From Streptomyces milbemycinicus (GTDB lineage: Bacteria > Actinomycetota > Actinomycetes > Streptomycetales > Streptomycetaceae), in contig NZ_MUNE01000044.1 of the NCBI RefSeq assembly GCF_002154605.1, forward strand, positions 1 through 33,751: 33,751 nt of DNA. The letters are read 5' to 3'. The translations under genes and the position numbers were made by a program. The notes under the pieces were generated by a model. It ran no database searches, was not told the origin of the DNA, and saw only the letters and a list, made by a program, of their open reading frames with translations. This document shows, in pieces, positions 22,808 through 30,693 of this stretch; the first letter of the stretch is position 1, and every line of letters begins with the position of its first letter.

Positions 22808-23281
22808 ATGGGACGTATTGACTACCTACACGACCCCGACGCTCCGCCGGCCAACTCGGTCGTGCCCTCCGTCGTGGCGTTCGTCCAGAACGACGCGGGA
22901 CAGGTGCTCGTGATCCAGCGGTCCGACAACGGACGCTGGGCATTGCCAGGTGGCGGACACGACGCAGGCGAGTCCATCAGTGACACCGTGGTACGCGAAG
23001 TCTGGGAAGAGACCGGCATCAAGGTCGAAGTTGTGGAGGTGTCCGGGATCTACACCGACCCCGGACACGTGATGCAGTACGACGACGGAGAGGTCCGCCA
23101 ACAGTTCAGCATCTGCTTCCGTGCCCGCCCGATCGGCGGCGAGATCCGTACGAGCAACGAAACGACACAGGTCCGCTGGGTCGACCCAGCGGACCTGTCG
23201 AAGCTGGACATCCACCCCACCATGCGGCTCCGCATCGAGCACGCCATGGACCGGACGCGGACGACCCCCTACATCGGCTGA
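22808..23281 (+). CDS. Nudix hydrolase, Pif-like immunity factor candidate
   Basis: A 157-residue protein with a complete Nudix box: G-x5-E-x7-REVWEETGI within GGGHDAGESISDTVVREVWEETGI (residues about 54-77). VIQRSDNGRWALPGG precedes it as usual. In pSAM2 the Nudix protein Pif blocks redundant transfer between element-carrying cells, and a Nudix gene beside the KorSA-type regulator is a regular AICE feature, so that role is likely. The gene ends in a 13-bp convergent overlap with the HD gene. Confidence 0.87.
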   Translation: MGRIDYLHDPDAPPANSVVPSVVAFVQNDAGQVLVIQRSDNGRWALPGGGHDAGESISDTVVREVWEETGIKVEVVEVSGIYTDPGHVMQYDDGEVRQQFSICFRARPIGGEIRTSNETTQVRWVDPADLSKLDIHPTMRLRIEHAMDRTRTTPYIG

Positions 23282-23835
23282 CGGTTGGCGGCGGCGACCC
23301 GTTCGAGCACACGCGCCGTGCTCGCGCAGATCTCCGGCTCAGCGCGACGGATGAACCTGCCAATCAGGCTGTCCGGTCCGTAGCGGCCGGCGATCTCGTT
23401 GACCCGGTCCACAGGGTTGGTCGGTTCGCCGTCCGGCGTAGTGTTCATGTCGCAGTAGCAGAGCGCGTCAATCAGGTCCGCGCTCTCACGCGGGAACTCG
23501 CCCTCCAACTCCTCACGTAGGCCCCGTGCCTCAGCCTCCATCCATGCGCAGGTGTGGTGCGCAACGAGGTTCATGACCCGTTCGTCGGCGTGGGCGATGT
23601 CGCGGAGGTAGCGGGCGCCGTCGAGCGGGTGAAAGCCAGTCTTGGCGAGGTCCGGCGAATAGCCAATGTCGTGCAGGACAGCAGCGGCTTCCAGTAGCTC
23701 CGCATCCCGCCCGAGGATGGGCGCGATGGTACGTGCCCGTTCGGCGACCCCCAGCGAGTGCTTCCAGCGGCGCGGCAGCGGCTCCGCAAGCAGGGACTCA
23801 GCCAAGGGATAAGCCCACTCCGTCAGCTCCGACAA
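23269..23835 (-). CDS. HD-domain phosphohydrolase
   Basis: HSLGVAERARTIAPILGRDAELLEAAAVLHDIGYSPDLAKTGFHPLDGARYLR gives the metal-binding H...HD series, with AHHTCAWMEA as the later His positions. The length is about 188 residues if translation starts at TTG 23835, which follows GAGAGGAG inside the end of the GntR gene; upstream in-frame sequence to 23898 lies wholly within that gene. The substrate is probably a nucleotide. Pairing with a Nudix gene and a GGDEF cyclase in the same element raises the possibility of nucleotide-signal turnover. Convergent with the Nudix gene. Confidence 0.8.
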   Translation of the reverse strand: MSELTEWAYPLAESLLAEPLPRRWKHSLGVAERARTIAPILGRDAELLEAAAVLHDIGYSPDLAKTGFHPLDGARYLRDIAHADERVMNLVAHHTCAWMEAEARGLREELEGEFPRESADLIDALCYCDMNTTPDGEPTNPVDRVNEIAGRYGPDSLIGRFIRRAEPEICASTARVLERVAAANRQPM

Positions 23836-23836
23836 G

Positions 23837-24298
23837 CTACGAACGCTCCTCTCGAATCGGCACGGCGCGGACGGTCCGCACCCTGCCCTGTCCTCCACTC
23901 GCGAGCACGCCAGCGGCCTCCAACTTGTCGAGAGCCTTAGTCACCGTGGGGCGTGAGACTCCGAACCGCTCGGCCAGAGCGGACGCGCTGGGAAACGCTG
24001 CCCCGACCGTCAGCCCTTCATCCGAGATCACGTTCGCAATGCGCTGTTCCAGCGGGCGGCGGTCAGTCCGCTCACCTGCCCGTACGACACGCCAACGCCC
24101 ACCCGGCACCGGTTCGGCAACGCCCTCTTTCCGAAGCGCGCCGAATGCCCGGAGTACGACCCCGCGAGATACCTCATGAGCCTTCATGAGGTCGGCCGTC
24201 GGCGGCAGCTTCGTCATCTCCGGCTCAGCCTTGATCTGCGCTTTCAAGGCCGCTGCGATCTCCAGGAAAGTCCCCCGAGGGCTCGCCTGCTGCGCCAC
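23837..24298 (-). CDS. GntR-family regulator with two winged helices (KorSA-like)
   Basis: A 153-residue protein made of two consecutive GntR-type winged helices: residues about 10-70 (FLEIAAALKAQI...SRGVVLRAFGALRKEGVAEPV) and about 83-145 (IANVISDEG...SRPTVTKALDKLEAAGVLASG). No effector-binding domain is present. The position next to the Nudix and HD genes is that of KorSA, the repressor of transfer and replication genes in pSAM2-like elements. The palindrome at 21852-21876 is its best target candidate. It overlaps the HD gene translationally. Confidence 0.84.
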   Translation of the reverse strand: MAQQASPRGTFLEIAAALKAQIKAEPEMTKLPPTADLMKAHEVSRGVVLRAFGALRKEGVAEPVPGGRWRVVRAGERTDRRPLEQRIANVISDEGLTVGAAFPSASALAERFGVSRPTVTKALDKLEAAGVLASGGQGRVRTVRAVPIREERS

Positions 24299-24374
24299 TG
24301 ACTCTCCCTCTCCATCCGGCCTGCCTTAGCTCTCAAGCTTCCCACGTCCACGACACCGCAGGACATGCCCACAG

Positions 24375-26651
24375 CTACTCTTCCCCACGCGTGGGTGGCG
24401 GTAGCTCGCCTACAGCACGATTCTGGATCTCCGGCTGAATAGTGTCTGGCCTATCTGAATCGGTGACTTGCTGCTCCCAGCGTTCGGCCTCCTCTGCTCT
24501 CCCAGATGAGCGAAGGATTTTTGCCAGCTCCGCAATGGCTACCGGATTACCTTTTCCAGCGGCCCTCCGATACCAAATTTCTGCTGAATGTAAATCTCCG
24601 ACTTCCGCCGCCATGACACCAAGGCCAGCCATGCCAGCCACTTCCCCTTGGTCTGCTGCTCGCTGCAACCAGATTCGCCCCTCCTCTGCGTCTGCTTTAC
24701 CTAGCAACAGGCCCAGCGCAACCATTGCCATTGGGTTCCCTGAATCAGCTCCTCTGGACAGCCAGTTCAGAGCTTCTGCCCGCTTGCCTGGGTTACGTGC
24801 CAGCAGGAACCCCAACTGCGCCTGGGAATCCAGACTGCCATCTTCCGCTGCCTTGCGTAGCCAATGCTCAGCCTCTTCAGTACGGCCTTGCGATGCCAGT
24901 GTTCGCCCGAGGATAGCGGCTGATATGGCGTTACCTGCCTCGGCACCGAGACGACTCCAGTGTATACCTTCTTCAGTCTTTCCTTGCCGGATCAGTGAAA
25001 GGCCGTACGCACCCATGGCACTGGAATGCCCCCTCCTGGCGGCATCTAGAAGCCAGACATCACCTTCTTCAAACCGCCCCATTTTAAATAGCAACAATCC
25101 GGCCGAAGTGGCAGATAGCAATGCACTGCCTTGGATCACCCCGTCGTCTTGCGCTGCACGCATCCACCATTCAAGAGCTTTTTCTTCTTGTCCGGCACGC
25201 TCAAGTGTCACGGCCCAGACCCAAATCGCAGGTGTGAAACTAATTGAGGCCGCGCATCGCTCGACCGCCTTTTCCGCCGCGTTCATATTTCCGATTTTGA
25301 TGGCTTCGATGAGGATCGACAGGCATGAGGCCGGAGGAGTGGACGATATTAGGATATCCCAAATATTGTCGGGTATTTTCTCCTTGACCTCGCTGGATTC
25401 GATTGCGTTTTGCACGAGGACATCACTAACCGTGTATCCGTCGAAGGAGCCAACGGTTTTTGCGTACGGGGCCAGCGCTGAGACGGATCCTCGCGTGGGT
25501 TCACACGCCCAGCCCGTGGCTTCCTCAAACCAACCCTCAGGTGCACGGGCGCGCTGACTGCCACTCATCAGAAGCTGCGTGACGTCCTGAAGGGGCTGTG
25601 CGGGAATTGGCTCTCCGCAGCCGCACACCCGCGCCATAATTGCGGCTGTGATTACCAGTCGGCCAAGGTCGCTCTCTCCGTATTGCCAGCGATGTACGAG
25701 TTCCGGTGTAGCGGCGAGGATCTCAGTTAGGCTCGCTTCCGATTCGTTTGACATGGCCTCACGTATGCGCGGGTCAATCTGTGCGATACGTTCAGCTCGC
25801 TCCCGCTCGGCCGCACTGAATCCCGCTATGTCGAAGCGCGTGGCCAGGTTAAGTATTTCTCGGGCGTCTCGATTCGGATCTTCATCGTCCTCGCTAGTCA
25901 AGCGAGAGCGCAGCCTTGAGTAATTATCGGGCCAAATCGTTCCAATGATGATCGCGGGTTGGCTGCTATTGAAAAGCAGTTGGCGTATGGTTTCCGACTC
26001 CACCTTTCCTGGCCCTATGAAGTTCTGAACTTCGTCCAACCAGATGACCGTCTGATTCAAATTGACGGCAGCTTCGACCACCCCTTTGAGGGATTCGGGA
26101 CCGCTGGGCATACAGAGCCGCCATTCCGGCAGGACTGCCTTAACTGCCTCGTACGCGCATCTCGTTTTACCAGAAGCAGCACGTCCAACGAGGACGATGA
26201 ACCCGCCAGTTGCTCGTTTCGCGCGGAGCGCTGTGTGAAAATCTGCGTCAACGTCACGCGAGACGTAACTAGGTAGTTCATGAGAAAGTGAGCTGTCTGA
26301 GCCTGCAGGAAGTGGAATGGCTGGATGAATTCCCAGCACGGCCCGATCGCTAACTTCACTAACGAGTGGGAAATCAGATCTTTCCCCCACCAGGCGTTGG
26401 AGCGCGGCCTCCCGCGTGCTGTCCTGCTCGTCCAGTTGCTCATCTTTCCGCCTTATGGCGTCGACGCGAGCTTGAAGGAGTGGCGTAGCTATGAGTAGCA
26501 CACTACCGCCGAGCGCTGCCGCCAACGGGGTTACCCAAGCGGGAGGGTTCGTCACAATTTCCTTTAGCAATCCGGGCCCCGCAGTGAAGAAAGTAACGAA
26601 AAAAAGAGGCCCGAGGAGTGAAGACCATGCCCGTCTGCCGCGCCATCTCAT
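24375..26651 (-). CDS. membrane STAND-like NTPase with Sel1/TPR repeats
   Basis: ATG 26651 gives 758 residues starting with a basic stretch and two membrane helices (about 12-30 and 40-60). Upstream ATG 26717 and TTG 26750 are possible but overlap the divergent zinc-ribbon gene. A P-loop NTPase domain follows: Walker A VGRAASGKT (about 155-163) and Walker B TVIWLDEVQ (D206, E207). From about residue 480 the rest consists of Sel1-like repeats (AEHWLRKAAEDGSLDSQAQLG and at least six more). Membrane part, NTPase and repeat sensor in this order resemble antiviral STAND proteins. The gene is visibly lower in GC than its neighbours, so it is recent cargo. The GntR and HD genes follow on the same strand. 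Confidence 0.78.
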   Translation of the reverse strand: MRWRGRRAWSSLLGPLFFVTFFTAGPGLLKEIVTNPPAWVTPLAAALGGSVLLIATPLLQARVDAIRRKDEQLDEQDSTREAALQRLVGERSDFPLVSEVSDRAVLGIHPAIPLPAGSDSSLSHELPSYVSRDVDADFHTALRAKRATGGFIVLVGRAASGKTRCAYEAVKAVLPEWRLCMPSGPESLKGVVEAAVNLNQTVIWLDEVQNFIGPGKVESETIRQLLFNSSQPAIIIGTIWPDNYSRLRSRLTSEDDEDPNRDAREILNLATRFDIAGFSAAERERAERIAQIDPRIREAMSNESEASLTEILAATPELVHRWQYGESDLGRLVITAAIMARVCGCGEPIPAQPLQDVTQLLMSGSQRARAPEGWFEEATGWACEPTRGSVSALAPYAKTVGSFDGYTVSDVLVQNAIESSEVKEKIPDNIWDILISSTPPASCLSILIEAIKIGNMNAAEKAVERCAASISFTPAIWVWAVTLERAGQEEKALEWWMRAAQDDGVIQGSALLSATSAGLLLFKMGRFEEGDVWLLDAARRGHSSAMGAYGLSLIRQGKTEEGIHWSRLGAEAGNAISAAILGRTLASQGRTEEAEHWLRKAAEDGSLDSQAQLGFLLARNPGKRAEALNWLSRGADSGNPMAMVALGLLLGKADAEEGRIWLQRAADQGEVAGMAGLGVMAAEVGDLHSAEIWYRRAAGKGNPVAIAELAKILRSSGRAEEAERWEQQVTDSDRPDTIQPEIQNRAVGELPPPTRGEE

Positions 26652-26715
26652 GCGACCAACTGTGCCGTAGGTTGTCGCCGTCGCGGGGCTCTTCTCGGCA
26701 AGTTGCGCGTAGAGC

Positions 26716-26925
26716 ATGCGCTGGCAGCTCAAGTGTCCAGCCTGCGGCAACGACGAGGTTGAACAAGCTGACGTGCAGCCCGGCCGGGGCGACTACGACA
26801 GCCCGCTAGGGACCCGCGGCGGGTACGTGCGCGTCGACCTCACGTGCAGCAATGGACACAGCTTCGCCTTCATCGTGGGCAACCACAACGGAGCGGAGTT
26901 CGTCGGTGTCGCCCCTCGCGTCTGA
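26716..26925 (+). CDS. small zinc-ribbon protein, 69 aa
   Basis: WQLKCPACGNDEVEQADV supplies the first CxxC knuckle and VDLTCSNGHSF the second Cys plus His. The pattern of a short zinc ribbon followed by beta strands (RVDLTCSNGHSFAFIVGNHNG) is common in small actinomycete proteins of unknown function. It is divergent from the STAND-like gene and their 5' ends nearly touch, so they may share regulation. Confidence 0.62.
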   Translation: MRWQLKCPACGNDEVEQADVQPGRGDYDSPLGTRGGYVRVDLTCSNGHSFAFIVGNHNGAEFVGVAPRV

Positions 26926-27068
26926 GCTGGGGTCCCGGCTACGAGCCGCTTGTTGTCCTGGTCTTTGTCCAGTGCACCGACGGACACCACTGTTCACCGC
27001 AGTACGCGCACCCCATCTGACGAGCCGCGTGAACCCCCACGGACGCCCCCGTACGGTCACGCGGACAG

Positions 27069-27122
27069 TTGGAAAGCGTGTTGGGGGCAACCCCTCACTA
27101 GTTCGACACGTAGCCTCCGCCA
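27069..27122 (+). pseudogene. decayed 3' part of a tRNA-Ser gene
   Basis: From TTGGAAAGCGTG (3' anticodon arm with GGA) through the class II variable arm GTTGGGGGCAACCCC to a damaged T-arm (ACTAG-TTCGACA-CGTA) and acceptor GCCTCCGCC, the order matches the 3' two-thirds of a Streptomyces tRNA-Ser(GGA). The T-stem no longer pairs and no 5' half is present. It looks like an old attachment-site relic. The 424-bp gap 26926-27349 holds only this and the next hairpin. Confidence 0.6.
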
Positions 27123-27126
27123 GCCC

Positions 27127-27158
27127 AGAGGCCGGACCACAGCAGCGGTCCGGCCTCT
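27127..27158 (+). terminator. strong hairpin terminator
   Basis: AGAGGCCGGACC and GGTCCGGCCTCT pair perfectly over 12 bp around an 8-nt loop, followed by GGCGTTTAT. It lies 4 bp after the tRNA-Ser remnant, as a native tRNA terminator would. Confidence 0.75.
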
Positions 27159-27349
27159 GGCGTTTATCCGTTGTCGTAGTGCCAGCACAGGGCGACGGTA
27201 CGCGATGGGCGCCCGTCACGGTCGTACGCAAGGCACGCCCACAGTACGGCTCTGAACGACCGCGGACGCGGCCGGACCATGCCCTGACCAGCGCCGACAA
27301 TTGCGGAGGTGGGGTTCCTCACTGCCGGTCTACATGCCACCGTGGGATC

Positions 27350-28117
27350 GTGACGGACGACTTACCGGTTCGCATCGTCGATGGACGCGTAGTCACCAAA
27401 CCCGGGATAGGGCCAGTGGCGATGGTGTGGCTCCCGCTGCATGGGCAAGTGATCGCCAAGATCCCGCCCCGGAAAGGCAACCGCCGTTGGCTCCACGAGA
27501 CAGTGGGCATCCGATCCCCGGAACTCAGCGATGACCGATGGAATCTGCCACGTAGCAGTCTCGTGCGCCTGGTAACGGCAGCGGTCGATCGGTACGGGTT
27601 CATCGTGCTTTGGCGAGATATGTCGAGGCTTTCGCAGTGCACCAGGGCATGTTTAGAGGCGACGGGCGTTGAATGCCAATGCTCTTGCCTAGGGGCGCAC
27701 CACGGGCAGGATGCCGCCGGCTGGTTCGAACGGGTCGGGGACGCGGTCGTGGCCGACCGCGGCGAGTGCACCCGCACTGCGGTCGTCTACGGCGCAAGGG
27801 GCAGTGACGCGGACGCAGTGGTGTATGACGGGGAGCTGACGGGCGAGCCCTACCGCGTCGATCCCCAGGGGCGACGGAACTGGCCGACCGCTGCCCGGTT
27901 CATGTGCGCGAGCTGCATGACCGTGCGGGCTAGCGTGTGGGATCACTGCCATACGCACGGCTTTGTACGCGCGCCACTGTGCAATCGGTGTAACACCCGC
28001 TACTGGCGTGGATGGCGACCCCATCATGGCCGAGCAACACACAGCCGTAACCTCGATGACAGCTATTACCGCCGGTGCCCCGAGTACGCCGACGCGCAAA
28101 GACCGTGCAGTGCATAG
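27350..28117 (+). CDS. endonuclease VII-like (HNH/treble-clef) protein
   Basis: GTG 27350 begins VTDDLPVRIVDGRVV; the frame is open further upstream but with low-quality composition. The C-terminus has the recombination endonuclease VII signature: CASCMTVRASVWDHCHTHGFVRAPLCNRCNTRYWRGW, with two CxxC zinc knuckles and the catalytic DHCH. The first 150 residues are not recognised (GPVAMVWLPLHGQVIAKIPPRKGNRRWLHETVG is notable) and include extra cysteines (CTRACLEATGVECQCSC). It is the last gene before the right att site. It may be a DNA nuclease carried as cargo. Confidence 0.72.
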   Translation: MTDDLPVRIVDGRVVTKPGIGPVAMVWLPLHGQVIAKIPPRKGNRRWLHETVGIRSPELSDDRWNLPRSSLVRLVTAAVDRYGFIVLWRDMSRLSQCTRACLEATGVECQCSCLGAHHGQDAAGWFERVGDAVVADRGECTRTAVVYGARGSDADAVVYDGELTGEPYRVDPQGRRNWPTAARFMCASCMTVRASVWDHCHTHGFVRAPLCNRCNTRYWRGWRPHHGRATHSRNLDDSYYRRCPEYADAQRPCSA

Positions 28118-28171
28118 CTCACAGCCGACGCCCTAGTCGCGCGCGGTACCGTCCAGGTCAGCGGCCCGGAC

Positions 28172-28193
28172 CCGTCTCAGTTTCCGTCTCGTT
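28172..28193. promoter_or_regulatory. integrase arm-type repeats, right end
   Basis: CCGTCTCAGTT at 28172-28182 and CCGTCTCGTT at 28184-28193, with the same 12-bp period as at 7005-7027. They lie about 116-137 bp inside attR. Confidence 0.6.
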
Positions 28194-28308
28194 CATCGCC
28201 GTACGCGGCCGTCCAGAGGCGTTCAGACGGGCCTGGCGCTCAGCGTGTCCGCACTAATATGAATGGCTGTGAACGCATCCGGATCGCGCCCTGACCAGCC
28301 TGGACAAA

Positions 28309-28351
28309 CCTGCAAAGCGAGTTACGTGGGTTCGATTCCCGCCACGGCCTC
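28309..28351 (+). repeat. attR core, 43 bp
   Basis: Exact copy of the tRNA-Cys 3' half at 6899-6941. The 5' half of the tRNA is absent here, which marks this as the element-chromosome junction. Confidence 0.93.
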
Positions 28352-28352
28352 C

Positions 28353-29066
28353 ATGAACATGAGCACGGACATGAGCACAGCCATGAGCACGAACATGAGC
28401 ACGGCCATGGTGGAGATCCCCGCCGGGGAGATCGTCCTGCGGGACGAGGGCACGCGGACCACCTGGCAGGTGAAGGTCGCGGCCTTCCGGCTGGCGCCGC
28501 ATCCCGTGACCCGCGAGCTGTACGACACTGTACGGGGCGAGGCCCCCGCGGGCGGTGCGGCGGGGGCGCGGACGCCGGTGACCGAGGTCTCCTGGCTGGA
28601 CGCGATCCGGTTCTGCAATCTGCTCTCGGAGGCGAGCGGGCTCACGCCCTGCTACGCGCTGGGCAGCGAGCAGGACCCCGACGCGCGGGACGTGGACTGC
28701 GACTGGGCGGCCGACGGCTATCGACTTCCCTCCGAAGCGGAGTGGGAGTACGCGTGCCGGGCCGGGGACTCCGGTGTGCGCTACGGCGAACTCGACGAGA
28801 TCGCCTGGTATCGCGGGAACTCCGGCGACCGGGTGCACGAGGTCGCGGCCAAGGCGCCGAACGCATGGGGCCTGCACGACATGATCGGCAACGTATGGGA
28901 GTGGTGCTGGGATCTGTACGACCCCGGCGTCTACGGCCCGTACCGGGTCTTCCGTGGCGGAGGCGCGTACGACCCGCCTCGGGGGTGCCGGGCGTCGTGC
29001 CGCCGCAAGAGCCATCCGACCCTGCGCATCGACGACCTCGGATTCCGGCTCGCCCGATCGCTGTGA
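28353..29066 (+). CDS. SUMF1/FGE-fold (formylglycine-generating enzyme-like) protein
   Basis: ATG 28353 lies 2 bp after attR; the frame also runs through attR from 28263 but that part is element-derived. The N-terminus has five Met-Ser-Thr units from a 12- to 18-bp ATG-rich repeat, and ATG 28407 (MVEIPAGEIVL) is a plausible alternative start. The fold signature is strong: PVTEVSWLDAIRFCNLLSE, YRLPSEAEWEYACRAG, NAWGLHDMIGNVWEWC, RVFRGGGAYDPPRGCRASCRRK and LGFRLAR. The copper-binding cysteine spacing of true FGE is not reproduced (GCRASC), so sulfatase activation is doubtful. No ribosome site is seen. Confidence 0.85.
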   Translation: MNMSTDMSTAMSTNMSTAMVEIPAGEIVLRDEGTRTTWQVKVAAFRLAPHPVTRELYDTVRGEAPAGGAAGARTPVTEVSWLDAIRFCNLLSEASGLTPCYALGSEQDPDARDVDCDWAADGYRLPSEAEWEYACRAGDSGVRYGELDEIAWYRGNSGDRVHEVAAKAPNAWGLHDMIGNVWEWCWDLYDPGVYGPYRVFRGGGAYDPPRGCRASCRRKSHPTLRIDDLGFRLARSL

Positions 29067-29142
29067 TGTCGCGGAGGTCGCTTCCTGATCGCTATTTGGT
29101 CACGGCAGCCAACCTTTGTGCTGGTCGCGACATCTACACCGC

Positions 29143-29943
29143 GTGTATAGACGTAAAAGCATATCGACGGACCGGAAGCACAAAGCCAAGCCGATAGCCG
29201 GACTTCTGGCCGCCGCCTCCCTCGCGCTCGCCCTCAGCGGCTGCGGCGGCGCCTCGTACGACGCGACCGCGCCGAGCAGCGCGCGCGAGCGGGCCTCGGC
29301 CGACGGGAAGGAGGTCAAGGCGGGGTCCGTCGACTGTTCGAAGGCCAAGTGCGTCGCCCTCACCTTCGACGCCGGGCCCAGCGAGAACACGCCCCGCCTG
29401 CTGGACATCCTGAAGAAGGAGAACGCGCACGCGACCTTCTTCATGCTCGGCAAGAACCATGTACTCAAACACCCCGACCTGGTGCGCCGCATCGCGGCGG
29501 AGGGCCATGAACTGGCCAACCACACCTGGACGCACAAGATCCTGACCAAGTCCGACGACGACGAGGTGCGCGAGGAGATCACCCGCACCCAGGACGCCGT
29601 CGCCAAGATCACCGGCTCCAAGCAGCCCCTGCTGATGCGCCCGCCGCAGGGCCGCACCGATGACCGGGTCACCAAGATCTGCCGTGAGCTCGGCATCGCG
29701 CAGGTGTTGTGGAGCGTCACCGCGAAGGACTACCAGACGACCGACTCCGCGCTCATCACCAAGCGGGTGCTCGACCAGGTGGACCGCGACGGCATCATCC
29801 TGCTGCACGACATCTACAAGGGCACCGTGCCTGCCGTTCCCGGGATCCTCGAAGGGCTCAAGAAGCGCGGCTACACGGTGGTCACCGTCTCCGAGCTGAT
29901 GGCCCCCGGGAAGCCCGAGGCCGGCAAGGTCTACAAGCCCTGA
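29143..29943 (+). CDS. polysaccharide deacetylase (NodB domain) lipoprotein
   Basis: GTG 29143 gives a basic N-terminus, a hydrophobic stretch and a lipobox LSGC, so the enzyme is tethered outside the cell. The NodB domain reads VALTFDAGPSENTPRLLDILKKENAHATFF (motif 1, with Ala for the second Asp of TFDDGP), ELANHTWTH (H-x3-H metal site), LMRPPQGRTDDRV, and LLHDIYKGTVPAVPGIL. It removes acetyl groups from peptidoglycan or another cell-wall polysaccharide. A TTG at 29116 is an alternative start. The gene overlaps the convergent Crp gene by 13 bp. Confidence 0.88.
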   Translation: MYRRKSISTDRKHKAKPIAGLLAAASLALALSGCGGASYDATAPSSARERASADGKEVKAGSVDCSKAKCVALTFDAGPSENTPRLLDILKKENAHATFFMLGKNHVLKHPDLVRRIAAEGHELANHTWTHKILTKSDDDEVREEITRTQDAVAKITGSKQPLLMRPPQGRTDDRVTKICRELGIAQVLWSVTAKDYQTTDSALITKRVLDQVDRDGIILLHDIYKGTVPAVPGILEGLKKRGYTVVTVSELMAPGKPEAGKVYKP

Positions 29944-30662
29944 GCCCCGTTCCTGTGCTCGCCCCCGTCCCCCGCGCGCAGCGCCAGGGACTCCGGGGCG
30001 AGCAGGTGGACGCAGTCCCCCTCGACACGGATCAGCCCGTCGCGCCGGAGCCGGGCCAGCGCCCGGTTGACGGTCACCCTCGTCACACCGAGCGTGTCCG
30101 CCAGCGCCTGCTGTGTTCCTGGGATCCGCACCCGCGCGGGCCCCGGGGCTCCCCTGGCCAAGGCGGCGGCCTGCGCCAGCAGCCAGCCGGCCAGCCGGGC
30201 CTCCGCCGGGAGGGTGGCGGTTTCGGTGAGCCGTTGCTGCTGCGCGCGTGCCTGGCGGGCGAGCACGGCGAACACATGGGCCCGGACGGCAGCCGTGTCG
30301 TCGACGAGCCCGAGGAACCTGTCGCGCCGCACACTGCGCACCGCGCAGAACGTCAGGGCGGTGAACGTGGCGGTATGCCCCCGGCCGTCGAGCAGCGCGA
30401 CCTTGTCCAACGCGCACGGGCCGTCCCACTGCCCGTACCGGACCACGCGCCCGCCGCCGGTCGTGCCCGTCGCCGCGACCCGGCCGCGCAGCAGCACCAG
30501 GAGGTGATCGGCGGGGGCGCCCGCCGACCTGAGCACGCTGCCGACGGGGTGGCCGCGCGGCACGGACGCCGCCCACAGCTCCCGCAGTCGCGCCTCGGGC
30601 AGCGACGCGAACAGCGGCACGGCGCCCAGCGCGCGCCACGTCAACGGTTCGTCCCCGGCCAT
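29931..30662 (-). CDS. Crp/Fnr family transcriptional regulator
   Basis: About 243 residues from ATG 30662. A cyclic-nucleotide-binding-like beta domain (DHLLVLLRGRVAATGTTGGGRVVRYGQWDGPCALDKVALLDG) is followed by a dimer helix and a winged helix (RIPGTQQALADTLGVTRVTVNRALARLRRDGLIRVEG). The cAMP phosphate-cassette residues are not clearly preserved. It lies 31 bp downstream of helR on the same strand and could be co-transcribed with it. Confidence 0.85.
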   Translation of the reverse strand: MAGDEPLTWRALGAVPLFASLPEARLRELWAASVPRGHPVGSVLRSAGAPADHLLVLLRGRVAATGTTGGGRVVRYGQWDGPCALDKVALLDGRGHTATFTALTFCAVRSVRRDRFLGLVDDTAAVRAHVFAVLARQARAQQQRLTETATLPAEARLAGWLLAQAAALARGAPGPARVRIPGTQQALADTLGVTRVTVNRALARLRRDGLIRVEGDCVHLLAPESLALRAGDGGEHRNGAQGL

Positions 30663-30693
30663 GGCCACCTCCCTCGACACCGCTGACCCGACG

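Larger units (their letters stand above)
6899..28351. mobile_element. AICE (pSAM2-like integrative conjugative element) in tRNA-Cys
   Basis: The element is bounded by a perfect 43-bp direct repeat of the tRNA-Cys 3' half. It carries the defining AICE set: tyrosine integrase and excisionase next to one att site, a prim-pol plus DUF3987 replication pair, an FtsK/TraB-type single-protein DNA translocase with several small Spd-like membrane proteins, and a GntR/Nudix control module. There are no phage structural genes and no type IV secretion genes, which fits TraB-mediated double-stranded DNA transfer. Extra cargo lies near the right end (24.4-28.1 kb). Confidence 0.93.

Noticed and set aside
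26852..27349. N-terminal 166-residue extension of the endonuclease VII-like protein
   Set aside because: It would translate through the tRNA-Ser remnant and terminator and has no ribosome site; GTG 27350 is the sensible start.
6899..28351. Prophage
   Set aside because: No capsid, terminase, tail or lysis genes; the TraB, Spd, prim-pol, GntR and Nudix set is that of an AICE.
28263..28352. FGE-like protein starting inside the element and reading through attR
   Set aside because: The part before 28353 is element and tRNA DNA and would exist only in the integrated state; the first ATG after attR fits better. A fusion in the integrated state remains possible.
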